A stretch of 64,000 nt of DNA from Leptospira sp. WS92.C1 (GCF_040833975.1 NZ_CP162130.1:3646001-3710000); one strand, 5' to 3'. Counted from the first letter of the stretch, positions 1 to 10,702 are shown. The notes: generated by a model from the letters alone, not told the origin. A program made the numbers and translations.

Positions 1-1
1 T

Positions 2-706
2 AAAAAAGAAACAATTTCCATTTTAGAAATGAGAGATCTAACGGAAAAAGACAATCTTGTAGAGGCGCTTCAAAAAGCCGAAGACACCCTGAAAAAAAAA
101 GGGAACACGGGAGAACTTTTATACATTCGAGGATGGATCCGCTATCTTCAAAAAAATCAAAAGGCGGCGATGAGAGATTTTAAACTCTGTCTACAATTGA
201 GTCCAAATTCCTTCGATTGCAAACGAGGATTAGGACTCGTTCACGAAGCCGATAAGAATTATGAGGAAGCGGAAAAAACATTTCGCGAAGCGTTAGTAAT
301 CGCCAAGGAAAAAGAATCCGATTCGGAAGCGATCATTCATGAAAACTTGGGAAGTTTATATCTCAGACAAAATCGAAGAAAGGAAAGCCTGAACGAATTT
401 CAAACTTCGATCACTCTCTCGGATAAAGGGGACGCGTATTACGGTTTTACACTTTATTTGATGATGGAAGGAAACACGGAAGGAGCGATTGCATCTTTGG
501 AAAAAGGCGTTACCAAAACTTTCAGAGGAAGGGCTTTACAATCGGAATCTCATTTTTTATTATCCAAGTTTTATTTTGAAAAAAGAAAGGATCCGATCAA
601 GGCGGAAGCGGAAATCATCAAGGCAATTCGCATTTTTCCGTTGCACAAGGAATATATAGAAGCGCTGCAAACCTATTCGAGGGAAAGGATAAAATCCAAT
701 CTTTAA
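2..706 (+). CDS. TPR-repeat protein, 5' end outside the window
   Basis: Tetratricopeptide-repeat protein, probably a protein-protein interaction scaffold; its partner cannot be read. At least three helix-turn-helix TPR-like units are visible, for example the segment with [20 protein letters not shown] and the one with [18 protein letters not shown]. The first ATG is at 29, but the same frame is open with no stop back to base 2, so the gene very likely starts before the window and only its C-terminal part is seen. No signal peptide or membrane segment is visible. The stop is 9 bp before the DUF2062 gene on the same strand, so the two are probably co-transcribed. Family call confident, function unknown. 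Confidence 0.8.
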   Translation, partial: KKETISILEMRDLTEKDNLVEALQKAEDTLKKKGNTGELLYIRGWIRYLQKNQKAAMRDFKLCLQLSPNSFDCKRGLGLVHEADKNYEEAEKTFREALVIAKEKESDSEAIIHENLGSLYLRQNRRKESLNEFQTSITLSDKGDAYYGFTLYLMMEGNTEGAIASLEKGVTKTFRGRALQSESHFLLSKFYFEKRKDPIKAEAEIIKAIRIFPLHKEYIEALQTYSRERIKSNL

Positions 707-715
707 ATTCAAACT

Positions 716-1300
716 ATGATCAAAACGGTTTATAGACTCATTTACCAACAAATCATCGTTCCATTTCAACAATCATACGCACCGGTAAAGGACGTTTGTT
801 TAGGTGCGTCCATCGGACTTTTCTGGTCCCTGACTCCTTTGATCGGAGTCCAGATGTATCTCGGATTGATCACCTGGGCTCTTTTAAGACTTGTGGGAAT
901 TCGTTTTTATATGCCGATTGCGATCGCGATGATCTGGATCACGAATCCAGTAACACTTCCCTTTTTTTATTATATATTTTATATTACAGGAACGGCTGCG
1001 TATGAGGTATTCGGCTGGAACATACCTACGATGAATTTTGCGAGAATCCGAGATGTGATCGATTATTCTAGTTCCTTGGAACTTTATGAAGGTTTAAAAT
1101 ACTGGAGTTCTTTTCTGATCAACGATATGGGAGCACCGATGTTTCTCGGAGGATTTTTAATAGGAATTCCCAGCGCAATCGCGGGTTATCCGATCACAAA
1201 AAGACTTCTCAACGGTTTTCGCAAAAAACAAGCAGAAAAAGAAGGAATCAGTCTGAAAGAATGGGAAGAAAAATACGTTCGGAAAAACTATAATAAATAA
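716..1300 (+). CDS. DUF2062 family membrane protein
   Basis: A 194-residue inner-membrane protein of the DUF2062 type. The family pattern is clear: a short N-terminal cytoplasmic segment, then [20 protein letters not shown], a second hydrophobic segment ending in the [12 protein letters not shown] motif, and a last hydrophobic stretch near residues 140-160 with the G-x-P-x-x-A pattern. The C-terminus is charged. In some bacteria this domain is linked to cell-surface polysaccharide synthesis, but no substrate can be assigned here. It follows the TPR gene by 9 bp and ends before a convergent reductase gene. Confidence 0.85.
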   Translation: MIKTVYRLIYQQIIVPFQQSYAPVKDVCLGASIGLFWSLTPLIGVQMYLGLITWALLRLVGIRFYMPIAIAMIWITNPVTLPFFYYIFYITGTAAYEVFGWNIPTMNFARIRDVIDYSSSLELYEGLKYWSSFLINDMGAPMFLGGFLIGIPSAIAGYPITKRLLNGFRKKQAEKEGISLKEWEEKYVRKNYNK

Positions 1301-1325
1301 AATAAATTACGAATATTCATAAAGC

Positions 1326-2411
<1,086 letters not shown>

Positions 2412-2460
2412 TTTATTCTACAACTATTGCGAGTTAGTCGAGAAAAAACACAAAAATGTA

Positions 2461-2491
2461 AAAAAAGGACTCCGTGCCGAAGCACGAAATC
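2461..2491 (-). terminator. intrinsic terminator of the lipase gene
   Basis: Read on the minus strand, a CGTGC/GCACG stem closes a stable TTCG tetraloop, with a further GGA/TCC pairing, and is followed by a run of seven T (2460-2466). It lies about 35 bp after the lipase stop codon and before the panE gene. Confidence 0.6.
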
Positions 2492-2523
2492 CGATCTTGC
2501 ACGGTTACTGGAATTTTAGGAAA

Positions 2524-3450
2524 CTAGTATTGATTGGCTTTGGCGTTAGATGCCATTGATAGGAAGTAACCCTCTACATCATACCAAGCCTGACCTGAAA
2601 GAAGAGTGTTGGATGCTTGTAAATGATCCACACCGGTTGTAAAAATTCCGTAAGAAGGTCCGCCTTTCCAGGTTCCCCATTTTTGAGAAGTCGCGGGAAC
2701 AAGACCGTCATTGGATCCGCCTTGTCCGTTAAAAACGCCACCCGCCCAGCAAGCAGGATAAAGAATCCCCATCAGAGGATGCTGAATCAAATCAGGAATT
2801 GTGATCGTAGATCCGTAAGAATAGTATTTCACACCAGCTTTATCAGGAGTATAACTGTTAAAAGAAGCCATTCCACTGGTCGTAAGCGACTTCAGAGCTT
2901 TTACCGCATCTTGTTGTCCCCCGCCATAAACCAACTGAACCACAACCCCCAAAACCGCTGAAACAAAAGGTTGAGCCCAGCTTGGAATTACTGTGTTTAC
3001 GATATCCGCAATCGGACTTCCTCTATGTGGGGAATTCAAAGACGTTAGAGTGGAAACCTTTCCGGAAAGACCGAGATTGGATACTGCATAACGGCTATCC
3101 AAACCACCTTGCGAATGACCGATGATATGAACTTTGCTAAACCCGTTAGCCGCCATATAAACGTTAATTTTATCTCTGAGTTCCGCACCCCGAGTCTCGT
3201 TGGATTGAGCCGCTGTTTTAGTAGGGGCATAGACGGTTGCACCCTGATTTCTCAGATAAGTGTCCATTCCACCCCAATAATTTACGATACTGATCACTCC
3301 GCTGGAATCGGTTCCCCAGCCGAATAGTCCATGGGAAAGAACGATTGGATAAGATCCTGTTAAAGGTTTCGAAGAAGATCCTCCACCGGAAGCGGCTAAA
3401 GAACCAGTCAATAAAAGACCCACTACGATCAATAAGCTTAGTTTGCGCAT
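2524..3450 (-). CDS. secreted triacylglycerol lipase (alpha/beta hydrolase)
   Basis: Exported lipase resembling the Pseudomonas/Burkholderia family I enzymes, hydrolysing acylglycerol esters. A Sec-type signal peptide spans about residues 1-20 (cleavage near SLAA-SG). The oxyanion segment is HGLFGW (40-45). The catalytic triad is readable: S113 in GHSQGG, D248 in GGSNDGLVP, H276 in TGVDHLQ. Length 308 aa is typical. Unlike classical members it has a single cysteine (C234), so the conserved disulfide is absent, and no lipase-specific foldase gene is visible nearby. The start has GAGG 8 bp upstream. Monocistronic, with its own terminator. A long non-coding region precedes it. Confidence 0.88.
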   Translation of the reverse strand: MRKLSLLIVVGLLLTGSLAASGGGSSSKPLTGSYPIVLSHGLFGWGTDSSGVISIVNYWGGMDTYLRNQGATVYAPTKTAAQSNETRGAELRDKINVYMAANGFSKVHIIGHSQGGLDSRYAVSNLGLSGKVSTLTSLNSPHRGSPIADIVNTVIPSWAQPFVSAVLGVVVQLVYGGGQQDAVKALKSLTTSGMASFNSYTPDKAGVKYYSYGSTITIPDLIQHPLMGILYPACWAGGVFNGQGGSNDGLVPATSQKWGTWKGGPSYGIFTTGVDHLQASNTLLSGQAWYDVEGYFLSMASNAKANQY

Positions 3451-3591
3451 TTCAAATACCTCATCTTCACAATTTGTTTTTTCTATTACTGAAAATTCGC
3501 TTTAATCTTTTTCACCTCTGGTGTTGTTACACCGAAGTAGGAACTTAAGCCAAGATCGCAAACTGTCAAGACCATTCGAATAAAAAAGTAG

Positions 3592-3629
3592 ATTTTTATA
3601 TAATGAATGTTTGTTCATTATATAAAAAT
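3592..3629. promoter_or_regulatory. perfect 16-bp inverted repeat, candidate operator
   Basis: Two perfectly complementary 16-bp arms (3592-3607 and 3614-3629) flank a 6-bp centre, giving a very AT-rich palindrome around TGAATGTTTGTTCA. It lies 142 bp upstream of the lipase ATG. It could bind a dimeric regulator or form a hairpin; there is no GC-rich stem as expected for a terminator. Function inferred only from symmetry. Confidence 0.4.
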
Positions 3630-3770
3630 AATTTGTGTCGTTTTATAATTTTTAAAATATAAAATTTATAAATAACTTCTACCAAATTAGCTAATACGGG
3701 CATTTTATTGATAACGATCGATAGAAAATATTGATTTTTTTGTTTTTCAAAGAAATGACATGAAATAAAA

Positions 3771-4220
3771 ATGTTTGACGAAAATTCAGAAATACCTTCG
3801 ATCCTTCTGAAAACGTATGATTGGATTTTTTTGATGGCCGTGGAGCTCTTTACTCAAACATTTCGGGATTCAAAATGGAATTCTAACGACAGTCAGTAGA
3901 ATCCTCTTGGACGAAACTGTTTCTCAAAAGAACGCTACACCCCCCGGATTATAGACTTTCAACCTCACTGCGGATATCGTGATCTTAAACCCGGAAGACT
4001 CTATTCACCAGGTTCCTTTGGAAGAATTGAGAGGAATCGTACATTTGGTAAAAAGAAAAAGCGATCGATGCAGTTTTTGTAAATGAAAACTCAGCGTGCA
4101 AAACGGACAGATTTACCTACGGGAAATTATAAAAGAAAAGACCCCTGGTGAATTTTTAGCCTTGAAGCGATGGAAATCAAGGTTACGTCGAAAATATTCT
4201 AATTGTTTTTTTCCGTTCCG
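3771..4220 (+). pseudogene. possible decayed coding DNA, unrecognised
   Basis: No intact gene is seen in this stretch. Short open frames remain: 3771-3899 encodes about 42 residues including LLKTYDWIFLMAVELF, and about 3959-4086 encodes a segment with NLTADIVILNPEDSIHQVP followed by ELRGIVHLVKR. The second loosely resembles the C-terminal end of an amidohydrolase (ADIVILNP...), broken by stops and frame changes. The identification is weak; what is seen directly is only that coding-like pieces are interrupted. Confidence 0.25.
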
Positions 4221-4237
4221 GTCTTTTCTTTTAAAGA

Positions 4238-5608
4238 ATGGGTTCTCATGTACAAATTCATTTCTTAGGCGCTTCCGAAACCGTTACAGGTTCCAAATAT
4301 TTAATCAACACCGGCAAGACGAAGATTCTTGTCGACTGCGGCCTTTTTCAAGGACTCAAAGATCTCAGACTTCTCAATTGGAGCGAACTCCCGATCAATG
4401 TGCCCGAGATCGATTGGATTTTATTAACTCACGGACATTTGGATCATACCGGTTATATTCCGAGAATTATCAAAAAAGGATTTCGCGGTAAAATTTTAGG
4501 AAGCGCTCCCACATTGGAGATCACCGAAATCATCCTAAAGGACTCGGGTAAAATCCAGGAAGAAGAAGCGGACCGAGCCAATCGAAACGGATATTCAAAA
4601 CACAAACCGGCAGTTCCTCTCTACGATCTCAAGGATGCAATGGATTCCCTCGGCTATCTTTATTCTTCAGAATTGAATTTATGGAAGGATCTGGGAGAAA
4701 ATGTAAGAGCCCGGTTTCAATATAACGGCCATATTCTCGGAGCGACGTTTATTGAGTTAGAAGTCTTCGGTAAATTATTTGTTTTCTCGGGGGATATTGG
4801 AAGACCAGAGGACATTCTTTTATATCCGCCGCACAAACCTCAAAGAGCGAATTACCTTTTTATCGAAAGCACTTACGGCAATCGAATCCATCCTAAAAAT
4901 CCGGAAGGGCAATTGATTGATGTGATCCGCGAAACGTTGGAAAGAAAAGGAACCGTCATCATTCCAAGCTTTGCAGTGGAAAGAGCGCAAAGTCTGATGT
5001 ATCTTCTTTGGAAATTGAAATCGACTGCTAAAATTCCGGACGTTCCTATGATTTTGGACAGTCCGATGGGTAGAAACGTTTTCGAGGTTTTTCAAACTCA
5101 TACGAAATGGCATAAACTTTCTCCGATAGAATGTTCTCAGATCTGGGATTCGTTTCAAAAAACGGAATCGATGAAAGAAACATATCAATTTGTGGAGAAT
5201 CGTTCTCCAAAGATCGTGATCGCAGGGAGCGGTATGGCGACCGGAGGAAGGGTTCTAACGTATCTTCAGCATTATCTCGAAGACCCAAACTCGACGGTCC
5301 TCCTCTGCGGTTTTCAAGCCGCTGGCACAAGAGGAAGACAACTTCAGGACGGGAATCCTGAAATCAAAATCTACGGAAAGTGTTACGAAGTAAAAGCTCA
5401 GGTCAAATCGATAGACGGATTATCGTCGCACGCGGATCAGAAAGAGATTATTGACTGGCTCAGCGCTCTGGAAAACAAACCCGCTGAAACATTTATAGTT
5501 CACGGAGAAAAGGGAGCCTCAGATACTCTCAGAGTCAAGCTTACCGATCATTTCGGTTGGAAATTTACAATTCCAAAATTATTTGATATTATAGAATTGG
5601 AATTATAG
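4238..5608 (+). CDS. metallo-beta-lactamase/beta-CASP ribonuclease
   Basis: Zinc-dependent nuclease of the MBL-beta-CASP family, expected to cut or degrade RNA in the cytoplasm. Zinc-site motif THGHLDH lies at 64-70. The beta-CASP region includes IIPSFAVERAQSLMYLLWKL and AGSGMATGGR, and the C-terminal RMMBL part has GLSSHADQ (H398) and FIVHGEKGA (H422). Length 456 aa is normal for the short bacterial/archaeal form without KH domains. It is the first gene of a tight cluster: the next start (5610) follows this stop (5608) by one base, so translation is probably coupled. The cluster suggests it supplies nucleotides to the phosphorylase encoded next. Confidence 0.9.
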   Translation: MGSHVQIHFLGASETVTGSKYLINTGKTKILVDCGLFQGLKDLRLLNWSELPINVPEIDWILLTHGHLDHTGYIPRIIKKGFRGKILGSAPTLEITEIILKDSGKIQEEEADRANRNGYSKHKPAVPLYDLKDAMDSLGYLYSSELNLWKDLGENVRARFQYNGHILGATFIELEVFGKLFVFSGDIGRPEDILLYPPHKPQRANYLFIESTYGNRIHPKNPEGQLIDVIRETLERKGTVIIPSFAVERAQSLMYLLWKLKSTAKIPDVPMILDSPMGRNVFEVFQTHTKWHKLSPIECSQIWDSFQKTESMKETYQFVENRSPKIVIAGSGMATGGRVLTYLQHYLEDPNSTVLLCGFQAAGTRGRQLQDGNPEIKIYGKCYEVKAQVKSIDGLSSHADQKEIIDWLSALENKPAETFIVHGEKGASDTLRVKLTDHFGWKFTIPKLFDIIELEL

Positions 5609-5609
5609 A

Positions 5610-7115
5610 ATGCAGGAAAGAACGGAACTTCTTTATCTGAAAGAGCTAGGCATCGATACTAATCAGGAATACGTAATTTTTTTAAGAAGGGACTGTCCCG
5701 TATGTAAATCCGAAGGTTTTATCGCACTCAATCGCATCGAAGTCGCATTAGGTGAAAATAAAATCATCGCTTCCTTGAATATCATCGAGAATAAAACGAT
5801 CCTTCAAAAGGGGCAGGCCGGGCTTTCGCAAAGCGCCTGGAAAGCCGTCAACGCGAAGGAAGGGGATAAAATCAGACTCTCACACCTTCAACCCGTTCAG
5901 TCTATGCACGATGTGCGTTCGAAAATATACGAAAATCGTCTGAACGAAAGTGCCTTTCAAAGAATCATAAACGACATTAAAAATGAAAAATATTCTAATA
6001 TTGAAATTGCCTCGTTTATTACGGCTTGCTCGGGAGATCATCTCAATATAGAAGAGATCAAATCACTCACCAAAGCGATGATTCAAGCCGGCTCAGTGAT
6101 TCAATGGAATAAGTCGGTCATAGTAGATAAACACTGTATTGGCGGTCTTCCGGGAAATAGAACCACCCCGATCGTAGTTTCGATCGTCGCGGAAGCGGGA
6201 CTTATCATTCCTAAAACATCCTCTCGTGCGATCACTTCTCCCGCTGGTACGGCGGACACGATGGAAACTGTGACAAACGTAAACTTAGACCTCGCCACAA
6301 TGAAATCGGTGGTGGAACAGGAAGGCGGATGTATGGCTTGGGGCGGTTCCATAGGCCTGAGTCCCGTGGATGACATCTTGATTCGCGTAGAACGCGCTTT
6401 GGAAGTAGACAGCGTGGGTCAGATGATTGCCTCTGTCCTATCCAAGAAAGCTGCAGCCGGCTCCACTCACGTGGTGATCGACATTCCGGTAGGAAAGACC
6501 GCAAAAATCAGATCGGAAGAAGATGCAGAAAAACTAAAGTACTACTTTACTGTGGTAGGAAAATCGGTCGGCCTGAAAGTAAAAGTGATCATATCCGACG
6601 GTTCACAACCGATCGGAAGGGGAATCGGACCTGTGTTGGAAATCAGGGATTGCATTTCCGTTCTTAAAAACGAACCGGATGCCCCTCGGGATCTTAAAGA
6701 AAGGGCTATTTTAATGGCTGGATATATTTTAGAATTTTCTAATGTGTTTAAACGTCAAAACGGGATACAGCTCGCAAAAGACATCTTAGAATCGGGAAAA
6801 GCCTGGAATAAATTCCAAGCCATATGTAAAGCTCAAGGAGGTTTCAAGGATCCGAAACCGGCGCAATTTCGGTATGACGTTCTTTCCGAAAAAGCGGGAA
6901 TCATAAGCGAAATAGACAACCGTAGAATCGCGAAAATAGCCAGACTCGCAGGAGCACCGAATTCTCCAGCGGCGGGTGTCTATTTTTCCGCTCCGCTCGG
7001 TAAACGCGTTCAAAAAGACGAAGTCATTTATACGATCCATTCGGAATCCTTGGGAGAGTTGGAATACTCTTCCGAATATCTAAAAACTCAGAAAAATATC
7101 ATCGCAATCGCTTGA
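5610..7115 (+). CDS. archaeal-type nucleoside/NMP phosphorylase (AMP phosphorylase-like)
   Basis: Member of the thymidine phosphorylase superfamily, of the long archaeal-type branch. Length (501 aa) matches archaeal AMP phosphorylases rather than the about 440-aa DeoA. The signature reads TSPAGTADTMET (209-220) instead of the GTLDKLE form of DeoA, and KHCIGG (174-179), MAWGGSIGLSPVDD and HVVIDIPVGK are present. An N-terminal extra domain of about 90 residues is also a feature of that branch. By family analogy it would phosphorolyse a nucleoside 5'-monophosphate to base plus ribose-1,5-bisphosphate; thymidine as substrate is less likely. It sits between the RNase and a PRPP-synthetase homologue. 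Substrate is inferred. Confidence 0.85.
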   Translation: MQERTELLYLKELGIDTNQEYVIFLRRDCPVCKSEGFIALNRIEVALGENKIIASLNIIENKTILQKGQAGLSQSAWKAVNAKEGDKIRLSHLQPVQSMHDVRSKIYENRLNESAFQRIINDIKNEKYSNIEIASFITACSGDHLNIEEIKSLTKAMIQAGSVIQWNKSVIVDKHCIGGLPGNRTTPIVVSIVAEAGLIIPKTSSRAITSPAGTADTMETVTNVNLDLATMKSVVEQEGGCMAWGGSIGLSPVDDILIRVERALEVDSVGQMIASVLSKKAAAGSTHVVIDIPVGKTAKIRSEEDAEKLKYYFTVVGKSVGLKVKVIISDGSQPIGRGIGPVLEIRDCISVLKNEPDAPRDLKERAILMAGYILEFSNVFKRQNGIQLAKDILESGKAWNKFQAICKAQGGFKDPKPAQFRYDVLSEKAGIISEIDNRRIAKIARLAGAPNSPAAGVYFSAPLGKRVQKDEVIYTIHSESLGELEYSSEYLKTQKNIIAIA

Positions 7116-7124
7116 GAAATTCTT

Positions 7125-8000
7125 ATGAAACGATTTATATTTTCATTTCCGGAAGACGATTCTTTGGCTCGGGCACTTTCCCTTATTTCGGGATTACATT
7201 TAGGAAAAACGAAATTTGGCACCTATCCCGATGGAGAATCTCATTGCAGAATTCTCGAAGACGTAGGCGGATCCGAAATTTATCTGTTATGTTCCCTCAA
7301 TCGTCCAAATTCTAAATTTCTTGCTTTGATTTTTTTCTGTGAAACCGCCAGATCCTTGGGGGCTTTGAAAATTCATCTAATTGCACCTTATCTTTGTTAC
7401 ATGAGACAGGATTCGGTGTTTCGACAAGGGGAAGGAATCACAGCCAGATATTTCGCTTCCCTATTGTCAAGATATCTGGATTCGCTCTTAACGATTGATC
7501 CTCATCTTCACAGGATAAGAAATCTCGACGAAATATATTCCATACCTTCCAAATCTCTGCATTCGACTTCTCTCATATCGGATTATATTCTCAAAGAGGT
7601 GGAAAACCCCGTTCTTATAGGCCCCGATGCGGAAAGCATTCAATGGGTGAAAGAAGTTGCGGAACTTTCAAATGCAAAGTTTACAGTTTTGGAAAAAATA
7701 AGGAAAGGGGATAGGGATGTTGAAATCAGCGTGCCGAATCTAGATCGATGGAAAGATTTTACTCCGGTCCTGATCGACGATATCATCTCCACAGGAAAAA
7801 CGTTATTAAAAACGATCGAACATTTGAGAGACGCAAAAACAAAACCTGCAGTCTGTATCGGTGTTCATGGAATTTTCGTCGAACATTCCTACGAAGAATT
7901 GATCAACTCCGGAATCAAAAGCCTGGTCACTACGAACACAATCCAACATGAAAGCAATCGGATCGACGTAGTAAAGTTATTAAACGAAAATCTTTTTTAA
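7125..8000 (+). CDS. ribose-phosphate pyrophosphokinase (PRPP synthetase) homologue
   Basis: PrsA-like phosphoribosyl enzyme of 291 residues, a little shorter than the usual 310-320. Seen in order: ATP-binding RQD (94-96), the LTIDPHLHR segment (D125, H127, H129 in the metal/ATP region), the flexible-loop K191-I-R193, and the PRPP loop DDIISTGKT (218-226). These support a functional fold. It starts 9 bp after the phosphorylase, and its TAA overlaps the stop codon of the convergent gene at 7997. Context suggests it makes or uses PRPP from products of the two upstream enzymes; it may be a specialised paralogue rather than the housekeeping Prs. Confidence 0.83.
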   Translation: MKRFIFSFPEDDSLARALSLISGLHLGKTKFGTYPDGESHCRILEDVGGSEIYLLCSLNRPNSKFLALIFFCETARSLGALKIHLIAPYLCYMRQDSVFRQGEGITARYFASLLSRYLDSLLTIDPHLHRIRNLDEIYSIPSKSLHSTSLISDYILKEVENPVLIGPDAESIQWVKEVAELSNAKFTVLEKIRKGDRDVEISVPNLDRWKDFTPVLIDDIISTGKTLLKTIEHLRDAKTKPAVCIGVHGIFVEHSYEELINSGIKSLVTTNTIQHESNRIDVVKLLNENLF

Positions 8001-10702
8001 CCGTTTCTATGATCTGGAAACGGTTTATTCAATTGGATCCTAACTTTTTGTGCGTGAGAATTGGTTGGATCCAATTGATCTACCTTTTCGAGAAGTTTAA
8101 GCGCGACGTCCTGTTTGTGTATAAAAAAATAAGATTCCGCAAGATGAGCCACGTTGTTTAAGAAATCGGGTTCTCTCAAAAGAATTCGCTCTCCCAATTC
8201 CACTGCTTGTTTGAATTTTTGAAATCTTTTATAAATCAAAGACGTTAGAAACATAGTTTCAATGTCTTCCGGAAATTCTTCGATCAAACCTTCCAATAAG
8301 ATAAGAGATTCTTCGTATTTTTCAGTTTTATAATATACTTTCGCCAATTCTTTTTTAAAAGCGGGAGGAATATCATCGTCGATTCTATTCTTTAAGGTTT
8401 TTAGATAATGCAATGCGTCTTCCCAATTCTCAGCATGAAAATATTGGAGATAGGTTTCATCCGGAAATACGTCAGAACCAATTTTGATAACGGAATCAAA
8501 ACGAATCGGATTAGTAAGATAACTCAATTTTAGAATACTCAAATCGTCCGTGAGTTCTCCAAAGTTTCGAAGTCCCTGCACAAGTAAACCCACGTCTCCC
8601 TTGGATTCTTCCACTCGTTTTAAAAATTGAGATTCGTCTTCGTTGATCAGTCGTGCTCCATCGACGTCGGTTCCCAACAAAAGATCGTCCCTTCCATCGG
8701 AAGCGATAAAGATAGAATCCCCTTTTTCAAGAAAAAAAGTCTTTATCTTCATCTTACTTTCCAAACCGGTGATTCCTATTTTACGAAGTTCTAATTTGTC
8801 TTCGATAAAAGAAGCAATCCCGTCTCTAAAAAGAACACTCCAAGGATGTTCTGCGTTTAGAAAATATAGAATTCCTGATCTGATATCCACCAAGCCGATT
8901 ACTACAGAAACCATCATCGATCCGTCAAAGGATTCGAATAGATTCTGAAGTTCCGAAAAACATTCCTTGAGCCATAGTTCGGGAGGTTTGTTCTTATAGG
9001 AAAAATCGTTTTTTGTTCTAGCCAAAAAGGAACGGAATACCACACCCAATACGAGCGCTCCTCCCGCACCTTGCATTGATTTTCCCATCGCGTCCCCGTT
9101 TACAAATGCAAGATACTCCCTATCTTTTAAAAAAATTTCGTCGGCGATGATAATGTCCCCTCCGATTTCTTTTTTCCATTGTTTAAATTCGAAATGTTTT
9201 TTCTGACGACTGTAACCTTCGACAATGATCGATCGGTTTCGAACTTGATGTTGATTTAGAGGATCCAGTAGCAAAGAAGTCAGAAAATAATCGCCGTCCT
9301 GTTGAACCTTGAGTTCCTGTATCTGATTTAAGGTATCCTGCAACTGACCGGTTCTTTCTTTTACTTTGAAATCCAGATCCCGATTTAGCTCCTCCACTTC
9401 GTTATGAACTCTCAAGAATCGATTTGCGAGAATAAAGACGATCCCGAGTTCAAAAGTAAAAAAACCGTATTTTAGAAGCCCGTAATTTTCCAAAAAGGGA
9501 AGCAATTGCATCGAACCTATAAGATCCGCAATTGCCGCGACCAAGAGAATGATAAATCCACTAAACAAACGGACTGAATCCTGATTCTTTTGGATCAAAG
9601 CCTTCACCATAATGTAAAGCGAATAAACAGCGAATACGAATATCGAAAACTGCCAAATCTGAAGTAAAAGGAGGCAAAAAACTCTGCTAGAAAACGGAAT
9701 CAAAGAAGTGATTCCTAACGCAAAAAATCGATAAAATTTCGATATCGAACTTATCTTGGATTCAAAAAACGTATCCAAAAACAAGAGGAAAAATGTGGGA
9801 ATGTTAAAAACCACTATGTATTCCATTTTCATTTGTAAAAATGGATCCAGGTTTAACTCGTAAACCGCGTTACTGCGAAGATAAATATAAAAAGAAAGCA
9901 AAATTGAAAAAAGACCAAAGTATAGATTGTATTTATCTTGAGTGCGTTTGAAATAAAATAGAAAATGATAAAACCCAACGAGAAGATATAAAAATAAAAG
10001 CATCAAAGTAGAGCGTTCGGATAAAATCAACGTATTCCGAGACTGAAGATCGAGCATCGGAGGAGTGGAATTGAAACTCGCGTAGGCGTTCAATTCTTCA
10101 CCGGGATCCGCGGAGAGAACAACTCTGATTTCATTCTTTCCGACTTTGACACGATTTTCGGGAATCGGTATAATCACATGACGTTTAAATCCGTTTCTTA
10201 CAATTTTGCCGCCGACGATAGCGCCACCCTCTCCTATCTTTTCCCCGTTAAAATAGATTTCATAGACGTTTGTAAATAGAGGGAAGTGAACGGAGAGTCC
10301 GTCCAACATAGGCTCTTGCATTTCCTCTTTTGAAATTTCGAATGTCTTGAGTAAGGTAAACGTATGAATCGTATGCTCTGGAAGGGAAAAAGAATTCAGA
10401 AGGGATTTTGGAATTGGAAGAGAGTTCAACTCTTTCCAAGAATTGTTGTCAAGGATGGAATTTAGATTTTTACCGGAGGTGATTTTCCAATCCTTTGTCA
10501 AAACAATCGGAAACGCAAAAATGGGAATCGTTATGAAAAATAATAGAAATACGATCAGTTTTCGAAACGAGCCTTTTTGAACCGTTTTAGAAGCGTTATT
10601 CACCATTGATTCCGTCGATGCGACTTTGATAACGTGGAATGCCGAATTTGCAAGAACTAATAAGACTATCGGCAAAGAAATTACGAAACATACAATCAAC
10701 AA
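7997..10702 (-). CDS. 7TM-sensor SpoIIE-type phosphatase with TPR tail
   Basis: Large signalling protein. Probable domain order: N-terminal membrane anchor, extracytoplasmic 7TMR-DISMED2-like sensor (about residues 70-215), seven transmembrane helices (about 225-425), a short coiled coil, a PP2C/SpoIIE serine phosphatase domain (with GGDIIIADEIF, VNGDAMGKSMQGAGGAL and ASDGRDDLLLG carrying metal-binding acids), and C-terminal TPRs from about 770. The best start may be the internal ATG at 10606, which leaves one clean N-terminal hydrophobic segment and an 869-aa protein. Such enzymes dephosphorylate STAS anti-sigma antagonists. It overlaps the PRPP-synthetase gene tail-to-tail. Confidence 0.82.
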   Translation of the reverse strand: MLIVCFVISLPIVLLVLANSAFHVIKVASTESMVNNASKTVQKGSFRKLIVFLLFFITIPIFAFPIVLTKDWKITSGKNLNSILDNNSWKELNSLPIPKSLLNSFSLPEHTIHTFTLLKTFEISKEEMQEPMLDGLSVHFPLFTNVYEIYFNGEKIGEGGAIVGGKIVRNGFKRHVIIPIPENRVKVGKNEIRVVLSADPGEELNAYASFNSTPPMLDLQSRNTLILSERSTLMLLFLYLLVGFYHFLFYFKRTQDKYNLYFGLFSILLSFYIYLRSNAVYELNLDPFLQMKMEYIVVFNIPTFFLLFLDTFFESKISSISKFYRFFALGITSLIPFSSRVFCLLLLQIWQFSIFVFAVYSLYIMVKALIQKNQDSVRLFSGFIILLVAAIADLIGSMQLLPFLENYGLLKYGFFTFELGIVFILANRFLRVHNEVEELNRDLDFKVKERTGQLQDTLNQIQELKVQQDGDYFLTSLLLDPLNQHQVRNRSIIVEGYSRQKKHFEFKQWKKEIGGDIIIADEIFLKDREYLAFVNGDAMGKSMQGAGGALVLGVVFRSFLARTKNDFSYKNKPPELWLKECFSELQNLFESFDGSMMVSVVIGLVDIRSGILYFLNAEHPWSVLFRDGIASFIEDKLELRKIGITGLESKMKIKTFFLEKGDSIFIASDGRDDLLLGTDVDGARLINEDESQFLKRVEESKGDVGLLVQGLRNFGELTDDLSILKLSYLTNPIRFDSVIKIGSDVFPDETYLQYFHAENWEDALHYLKTLKNRIDDDIPPAFKKELAKVYYKTEKYEESLILLEGLIEEFPEDIETMFLTSLIYKRFQKFKQAVELGERILLREPDFLNNVAHLAESYFFIHKQDVALKLLEKVDQLDPTNSHAQKVRIQLNKPFPDHRNG

